Assembly (NCBI RefSeq): GCF_009870125.1
Contig: NC_046681.1
Coordinates: 24,760,001-24,824,000, forward strand
Direction of reading: 5' to 3'
Length of the DNA stretch: 64,000 nucleotides
Source of the DNA: Drosophila pseudoobscura
Lineage: Eukaryota > Arthropoda > Insecta > Diptera > Drosophilidae
The notes under the pieces are model-generated. The model did not search any database. It was not told the origin of the DNA and saw only the letters and a program-made list of their open reading frames with translations. Within the stretch, counting starts at the first letter, position 1; each line of letters opens with the position of its first letter. The translations under genes and the position numbers were made by a program. This document shows, one piece after another, positions 59,132 through 64,000 of this stretch.

Positions 59132-60369
59132 CCACAGCAAATGAATCAAAACAAAAACCCAAGCAACAACAATGTTCAGGTCCACTACTGACCTACTAAG
59201 CAGTCGAGACGACGCACTCGTCGTCGTATTGCCAGCCCCGAAGACGTATCATCGTCTCTTGGGTCTCAGTGCCAGTCTCTGCCTCTGCCTCTGTCTCTGC
59301 CTCTGTCTCGGACTCGGCTCGAACATCGGCCGCTCTTCGTTGGCGTTGCGTGTGGCGCTGTTTCTTGTTGGTAGTATTTATTTTTGTTGATTCTCTTCGG
59401 ATACCCTGTGCTCGTGGAGAGCAGAAGGGTAGATGATGTATGCAGCGTGTGTATATATACATACATATATGTTATAGGAAGACACATTATTTTCCCAGAC
59501 ATCCCTACCGCTATCTGATAAACTACACGAATCGTACAGGAAAAAAGTTACCAACTTTGAAAGGTCACAAATTTTAGCTGGTAATCATGGATGGCACTTC
59601 TTAAATTTGAGCAGAGTTAAGAACAATAGTAAACGAAGGGAAGATAAAACTCAGGAAGGAGAAATGCACGATATGCAGTATCTAAGGGGTGTGACACACC
59701 GGTGTGGCCCGGTTTGATGGTAAGTACCAGGTATCCCTTAGTCGTAATGAGAACCTTATTCTTCATCTGTTGGTCGCGCGCCCGGTCGTTTTTCAATGTT
59801 TGCATTTACTCCGCCACCCGACGACGCCGACGCCGCTGACGCTTCGAATAATAAATAAGAAAAAGTTTTCCTGCAAACGCAAAAAAACGAAGAAAGAAAG
59901 ACACAAACAAAAAACAACAGAAAACAAAACCAAACCAGAAGAAAGAAAAAAAACCGAACAGAGCCGTAAAAAATAAAAAGCGTTTTCGCTTGCGCAGCCG
60001 AGCCCCGACCGATCGCTCTCTGTCGTGAGCAAAGGGGAGAGAGGTCTGGTGTCTGGTCTCTGGCTTTGGTCTCTGGGACGGGGTCTGGAGCTGGAGCTAG
60101 AGCTGGAGCTGGAGCTGGAGCTGGTGCTGGTGCTGTCTTTGGCGTCTTCGTCGTCGTCGTCGCAGTTGCAAACGTGAGCGCGAAGCGTGTGAACGTGATT
60201 TTGATTTTCGGCCTGGGACTTGGCTTCCTTCATTCCTCGGTTTTGCAGCGTTTACACTGGGAAAAGTCAGAGCCAGAGCCAAAGCCAGAGCCCAGCACGA
60301 AAGCGGGGCACCAGAGGTCGCGGAAAACTGCATCCAAGCTGAAGACTCTGTGTGTCGGCAAATGAAAAT

Positions 60370-60468
60370 ATGGATTTTACCACTAATTGTTATACCGAAT
60401 GTGAATCTGAATGTGATCCCGAGAGTGCGACACTTTCGTCAGCTGCTGATCGGCGGACGGACGTATAG
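60370..60468 (+). CDS. Candidate upstream ORF (32 codons)
   Basis: ATG in context aaatATGg opens a short frame, MDFTTNCYTECESECDPESA, ending at TAG 150 bp before the next candidate start codon. If transcription starts upstream, this would be a uORF of the gene beginning at 60,620. It may equally be chance. Confidence 0.2.
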   Translation: MDFTTNCYTECESECDPESATLSSAADRRTDV

Positions 60469-60619
60469 GGCGTTCCGTTTCGTCGACGCGTAGTGTCTTT
60501 GTCCAAGGTGGAAACATTGCCAAATCCTTGACAGATTTCTATTTGCCAATTAGTTTGCGTTTGCCATTCGTCATTCGGCATTCGGCATTGGGATAGTGTC
60601 AATCGAGTGAAAGTGAACA

Positions 60620-60670
60620 ATGAAGCGCACCCAAATGGATAGGCGGTTTCGGATCACACAGCTAATAACG
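60620..60670 (+). CDS. Candidate first coding exon of an unidentified gene
   Basis: ATG in a very good Drosophila context (gtgaacaATGaag) starts 17 codons, MKRTQMDRRFRITQLIT, that run exactly in phase into a consensus donor ACG|GTAAGT at 60,671. The preceding 200 bp look like a 5' UTR: little repeat content and no ATG between 60,469 and 60,620 in the same frame. The next exon is not identifiable within the remaining 3.3 kb, which is usual for Drosophila genes with long first introns. The N-terminus is basic and not a signal peptide. I do not recognise the protein. Confidence 0.4.
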
Positions 60671-62050
60671 GTAAGTGGGGCTCGCAACTGTAGCTGTAAA
60701 TATGTATATGACTATGTCTATGCCTGCGAAATGTTTGCCAACCTGAAGGGTTTACATAGCCAGAAGTGTCCAAAAGTTAAGCAATCGAGTATCGAATACG
60801 ATTATAATTTTCAGAGGAGTTGGACCATGGAGAAACCATCTACCCAATCCCTACATCTTATAAACTATCAGAACACTGCATTGGCATCGAAATGAACAGC
60901 AAAACTATTACTTACAGAAATACAGTGGCTTGGTGAAGAGATTGAGTGAAAACAATCAAAGGTTTCCTTTTCATACAGCATTTTGTTAATTTTTGAGCAT
61001 CATTCGAGCATTTAAACCGAGTCATCATAGAGGTAACATCTAGCCATAAATATTTGTCGGCTAAGACTAATTTGTTTGAACTGAAAACCCAATTAACCAT
61101 GAACCCCTCGATCCCACAGCTTATGCTCTAAATATTTTCGTATCAGTGTCAATCAGAATAGCTGATTGATGGGCTGTTCCATCATTGATGAAAATGAAAA
61201 CGCAATTAAGAGATGGTCACACGTCTTCTTCGTTTCCATTTCTCAAAATGTGTTGAAATCGATAATCTCTGCTCTAAGCGTTTTATGCATATTAACAACT
61301 TCTGGTATCGATTTTTTGTGCGTGTTCGTGTGTGTGTGCGTGTGTGTGTGTGTGTGTTTTCAACGCATGACTACGCAATCACAAAACCATAACCAACAGC
61401 ACACAAACTAACAACAACAAAAACGCCCCAAAGAGAGACGAAAATGAAATGAAATATAAAAAAAGTTTCACTTTCTTCGAGAGCAAATCGGGGGCCCCGG
61501 CTGTGGGCCCCGGCTCACCTTGGTTATTGGGGATTGACTTGTCGGATTTTGGCCCGATAGTTGGTAAGACCAAAAAGAGTGAGAGGCGAATGCCAAAAAC
61601 AACAGCCACTTGCCAATTTTGGTAGCGTGGTTGTGTGTGGGGTGGCGGGTGGCGGGGCGGAGGGGTTGGCCTTTTCCGGTGGTGGGGGCCACAAGTGAAA
61701 TTTCATTCGAGTAATTAGCGATCCATGAATATGCATTCGATCTAGGGATGGGAATGGGAATGGGAGACGCGCTGCAGCAAAGGCGAGTTTGTCGCTTAAG
61801 TCTTTTGTTTGCGGCTTGTGGAAATTTCACCATTCGCCAGCTGGCTGGCAATTAGCAGCAGAGGCTGCGAGGCAGCGAGGCAGCATCCACAGCAGCAGCA
61901 GCAGCAGCAGCCACTGAGACCGCCGCACCACCAAATTTGGTTAAATGTAACATCAACTTTATTTCCAGAGCCAATTGAATTTATAAATAATTCATTCTAG
62001 CAGCTGTCGACGAAGTTGCAATGCGAGAGTGAGGCACAGACAGAGAAAGA

Positions 62051-62082
62051 GGGAGAGAGAGAGAGAGAGAGAGATAGAGAGA
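62051..62082 (+). repeat. (GA)n microsatellite
   Basis: A run of GA units in the plus strand interrupted once by TA. It is a possible GAGA-factor binding tract within the putative intron. Confidence 0.85.
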
Positions 62083-62163
62083 CAGAGGCTGCGGGAAAGA
62101 CTTGGGGCAACATTGTATTTGGGAAATGAAGACATACACTGGAACATCTCCTCGTGCCGAGAG

Positions 62164-62192
62164 CTGCTGCTGCTGCTGCTGCTGCTGCTGCT
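62164..62192 (+). repeat. (CTG)n trinucleotide repeat
   Basis: Nine or so CTG units; the third CAG/CTG array within 5 kb. Confidence 0.9.
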
Positions 62193-63750
62193 ATTGATGC
62201 TGCCTTGTCCTCCCCATCTGGTTGGTTTTCGTAGAAAGTCGCTGACACATTAAAGTGTTGCAATACATTTCTCTGGCGACAGCTCGGCATCAGCGTCTCC
62301 GATTGACAAATGTCTTCCTCGATGCGAGTTGACTTAATGCCCATTTGCACTGCTGCACTGATGCCGCACTGATGCTGCACTGGCGAGCTCTCACGGCTGA
62401 TTGGACATATTGATTTGTTTCACCGACTCGGACTGCTGACAGCCACAGAAGCAGCCACAGCAGCAGCACTTGCTCCAATTTCCTTTTGGCCTCCTCTGGC
62501 CAATGCCGCTTCCAAGAAATATGACAATGTTAATGAATAGCCATAGCCATAGCCATAGATCTATGGACCCGTTTCGACTCCACTCCACTTGACTCGAGTC
62601 GCCTCACCCGCGGCTGCATGAGTTTCGGTTTAATTGTCTTGCTGCACATGACAATCGACACTACGATAATGCTACCACCGATCGCAGATACCCTGGCCAA
62701 ACAAAGCGAAAGTAATTCTGCTTTCCATTTCAGGCTTCGGCTTCATCATCTTGCGGTCTGGCAACGGCGGCACTCGCATTTGTCTTTGTCGGTTTGACCT
62801 GATTCGGTTTTCAACACAAATTAGTTCGAAAGAGAGACAGAGCCAGAGCCAGAGCCAGAGCCATTTGCTTCGCACCCATCTTGCGGTCTCATCCCCGATA
62901 ATCCAATCATCACTGGATCAGATCACTTTCTCATTATAATTGCCCAAAGTGGAGGAGGTACTGCAAATCACTTGATTGAAATGGTTCTCTAAAGAAGTTC
63001 ATTATAAGTATTTGCCCCAAATTGTGGGAAGGAATGCGAATATTAATCTGCCATTCATGTTGCTTTTCACAGACAGGCTGTGGCATGCCATTATTCATAT
63101 TAGAATTACAATAGATGATCCGTTTATTGAAACACATTCTGGGAAGAATAATCCCAATCGAAGGGCTGTCCCTTATTGATCACTTTGTACTCTGGTGTCA
63201 ATTCCAAAAGGCTAGTTTGGTGATCTGCCAAACTTGTTATGTCCCATTAAAACATCAAAGAATTAGCCCCAAATAAAACTGAAACTGTTTCCCCATTAAT
63301 GGTTCCCTTCAACAAAGAAACGAATGTTCAGAAAAGCTGTTACGAAATAGATTCAACCCAACCCAATCCAATCGTGTTGACCCAATGTCAAGTGTTTATA
63401 TATGCTAATCAGGAGGCTGGAATTTTCCCCAAGCCCCCGGAGGACTGATGACAGATGACATAACCCAATCGCGTGGTGTTTAAGCGTGTTAAGTTCGCAC
63501 TTTGGGATCGATCCACATCCGCCAAGAAAGCCAAAGCCACAAGGGAGCCGAACACTTTCTTTTCGGCAGGGCGAGTGAATCATTGGCTATCGATACTCAC
63601 ATACAATATGCGGCATATAATATATATATACCAGTACGAATGCGAGTCCGGGCATAGGCGATAACTGAATGCATATCAATTTTTGGGCCACGAACCGGTT
63701 CCCCCAGAGACAGAGAGAGAGAGACAGGCCTGGTCCCTACATATTTCTGC

Positions 63751-63758
63751 TATATAAA
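63751..63758 (+). promoter_or_regulatory. TATA-like sequence with upstream GAGA tract
   Basis: The sequence tatataaag is preceded by a GAGA run at 63,711-63,724. This resembles a TATA-type promoter, but there is no clear initiator at the right distance and no downstream start codon with an open frame before the window ends. Confidence 0.2.
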
Positions 63759-64000
63759 GCGGCTTTGGCTGTGGCTTTGGCTCTGGCCGACGAGGACTGA
63801 ACCGTTGCCAACAATTGTGCAACCGAAAAGGAAAGTTGAAAGGGCCTCCACAGCCAGCAGGGGGAAATGCCTGGGCTTTTCCATCGTCGCGACGTTGCGG
63901 CTTTGCGGTCGGACTTGTACAGGCAACGCGACGGCCTGTGCCGCAATTTACTTTTACTTGGGTAACCCATTTCGCTTTTGATTGCTCTTTGCATTTCACT

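Larger units (their letters stand above)
56881..60369. other. Gene-poor stretch with CAG/CTG repeats
   Basis: No firmly supported exon. Trinucleotide repeats occur at 57,302-57,327 (CTG/GCT) and 59,068-59,131 (CAG). An open frame around 59,012-59,191 starts MRAKTSFDRLIPSSNMQ and runs through a Gln/His-rich stretch to a stop; its non-repetitive start makes it slightly better than the others, but no splice sites or conservation can be shown. GA/TC and CTGG-rich tracts make further spurious frames near 59,270-59,330 and 60,080-60,140. Confidence 0.5.
60671..64000. other. Gene-free stretch, possibly a first intron
   Basis: If the exon ending at 60,670 is real, this is the start of its intron. 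It holds (TG)n near 61,327-61,359, (GA)n near 62,051-62,082, a (CTG)n run at 62,164-62,192, repeated 'agccatagccatag' near 62,540 and an AGCCAG repeat near 62,841-62,861. No acceptor with a following gene-like frame stands out. Confidence 0.4.

Noticed and set aside
1-64000. tRNA, rRNA, known microRNA and CRISPR features
   Set aside because: I looked for tRNA B-box-like sequences and for microRNA mature sequences I know and found none; CRISPR arrays are not expected in this eukaryotic DNA and none is present.

Overview
This is eukaryotic nuclear DNA, almost certainly from a Drosophila. The evidence is the very short GT-AG introns (about 55-70 bp), an interspersed repeat of the DINE-1/mini-me type, dense CA, GA, CAG and G/C-run microsatellites, and an intron-containing Cog8 gene. 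The density of microsatellites would suit an obscura-group species, but the sequence alone does not settle the species.

Layout. From 1 to about 30.9 kb I find no convincing gene: it is gene-poor DNA (intergenic or one very large intron) with tandem repeats, AT-rich blocks and one DINE-1-like element (2.64-3.76 kb). At 30.9-31.7 kb lies one member (U1) of a spliced repeat family. From 31.7 to 39.4 kb the DNA is again gene-poor and holds a minisatellite with repeated CACGTG sites. From 39.4 to 54.6 kb lies the most unusual part: three 2.4-2.7 kb blocks of the same family. Block A (39.4-42.05 kb) and block B (47.06-49.8 kb) are inverted copies of each other around a 5 kb spacer. Block C (52.0-54.43 kb) is a third copy, direct with respect to A. 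Each block contains two convergent small transcription-unit-like modules. Each module has a shared promoter-like box, consensus short introns of 55-62 bp and a shared 3' tail. The spacer between A and B carries a small secreted Kunitz-type protease inhibitor gene.

From 54.7 to 56.7 kb the minus strand carries Cog8, which encodes subunit 8 of the conserved oligomeric Golgi complex; it has five coding exons and about 578 residues. The last 7 kb hold CAG/CTG repeats and one good candidate first coding exon (60,620-60,670, plus strand) that ends in a consensus 5' splice site and would continue beyond the part I can resolve.

How the parts may work together. Cog8 is a housekeeping gene. The inverted A/B pair could fold into a long double-stranded RNA if transcribed through, which is the architecture of Drosophila hairpin-RNA (endo-siRNA) loci. 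The family's introns and flanks look better conserved than its exons, and one arm (B) carries a 213-bp insert that looks like the 5' end of a gene for a basic protein. These features make this array my candidate for an undescribed system. The functional reading is inference; the repeat geometry and splice structure are seen directly.
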